Shown here piece by piece: positions 1 to 6,506 of a stretch of DNA of 6,506 nt; within the stretch, counting starts at the first letter, position 1, and each line of letters starts with the position of its first letter. This DNA is from Campylobacterales bacterium (GTDB lineage Bacteria; Campylobacterota; Campylobacteria; Campylobacterales; Hydrogenimonadaceae): NCBI GenBank assembly GCA_027067015.1, contig JAMOMS010000253.1, positions 1 to 6,506 on the forward strand, read 5' to 3'. The translations under genes were made by a program, and so were the position numbers. Under the pieces are notes generated by a model, which saw only the letters and a program-made list of their open reading frames with translations, had not been told where the DNA came from and searched no databases.

Positions 1-6506
<6,506 letters not shown>

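Overview
The window is almost entirely coding. It holds the 3' two thirds of rpoB followed by the first four fifths or so of rpoC, both on the + strand. These genes encode the beta and beta' subunits of bacterial DNA-dependent RNA polymerase, and neither is complete here. rpoB is cut by the left edge, beginning near E. coli residue 410. rpoC runs off the right edge inside its large lineage-specific insertion. I see no intergenic gap, no RNA gene, no mobile element and no repeat array.

The organism is very probably a member of the Campylobacterota (Epsilonproteobacteria). The RpoC N-terminus, the shape of the SI3 insertion after the trigger loop (WDPY-type sandwich-barrel modules) and many signature stretches match what I remember of Helicobacter and Campylobacter RpoC far better than E. 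coli. The DNA is clearly G+C-rich by eye, unlike Campylobacter or Helicobacter. That points to a free-living, perhaps sulfur- or hydrogen-oxidising relative such as the Nitratifractor/Sulfurovum side of the phylum. This genus-level guess is inference only.

Layout: positions 1-2888 are rpoB (fork, rifampicin pocket, active-site lysines, flap, SI2-type insertion, C-terminal clamp/anchor). Positions 2866-6506 are rpoC (N-terminal zinc site, clamp helices, catalytic aspartates, secondary-channel rim, bridge helix, second zinc site, trigger loop, start of SI3). The genes overlap by 23 nt in different frames, with a ribosome-binding site inside the end of rpoB, so the two large subunits are probably translationally coupled. 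In Helicobacter and Wolinella the same two genes are fused into one; here they are separate but overlapping.

This is a core housekeeping region, and I found no undescribed system. The observations most worth checking are a perfect terminator-like hairpin followed by six Ts inside the 5' part of rpoC, the overlap arrangement, the expanded SI3, and a substitution at a ppGpp-site-1 position. Very long antisense reading frames, one of about 960 codons, are explained by codon choice in the real genes.
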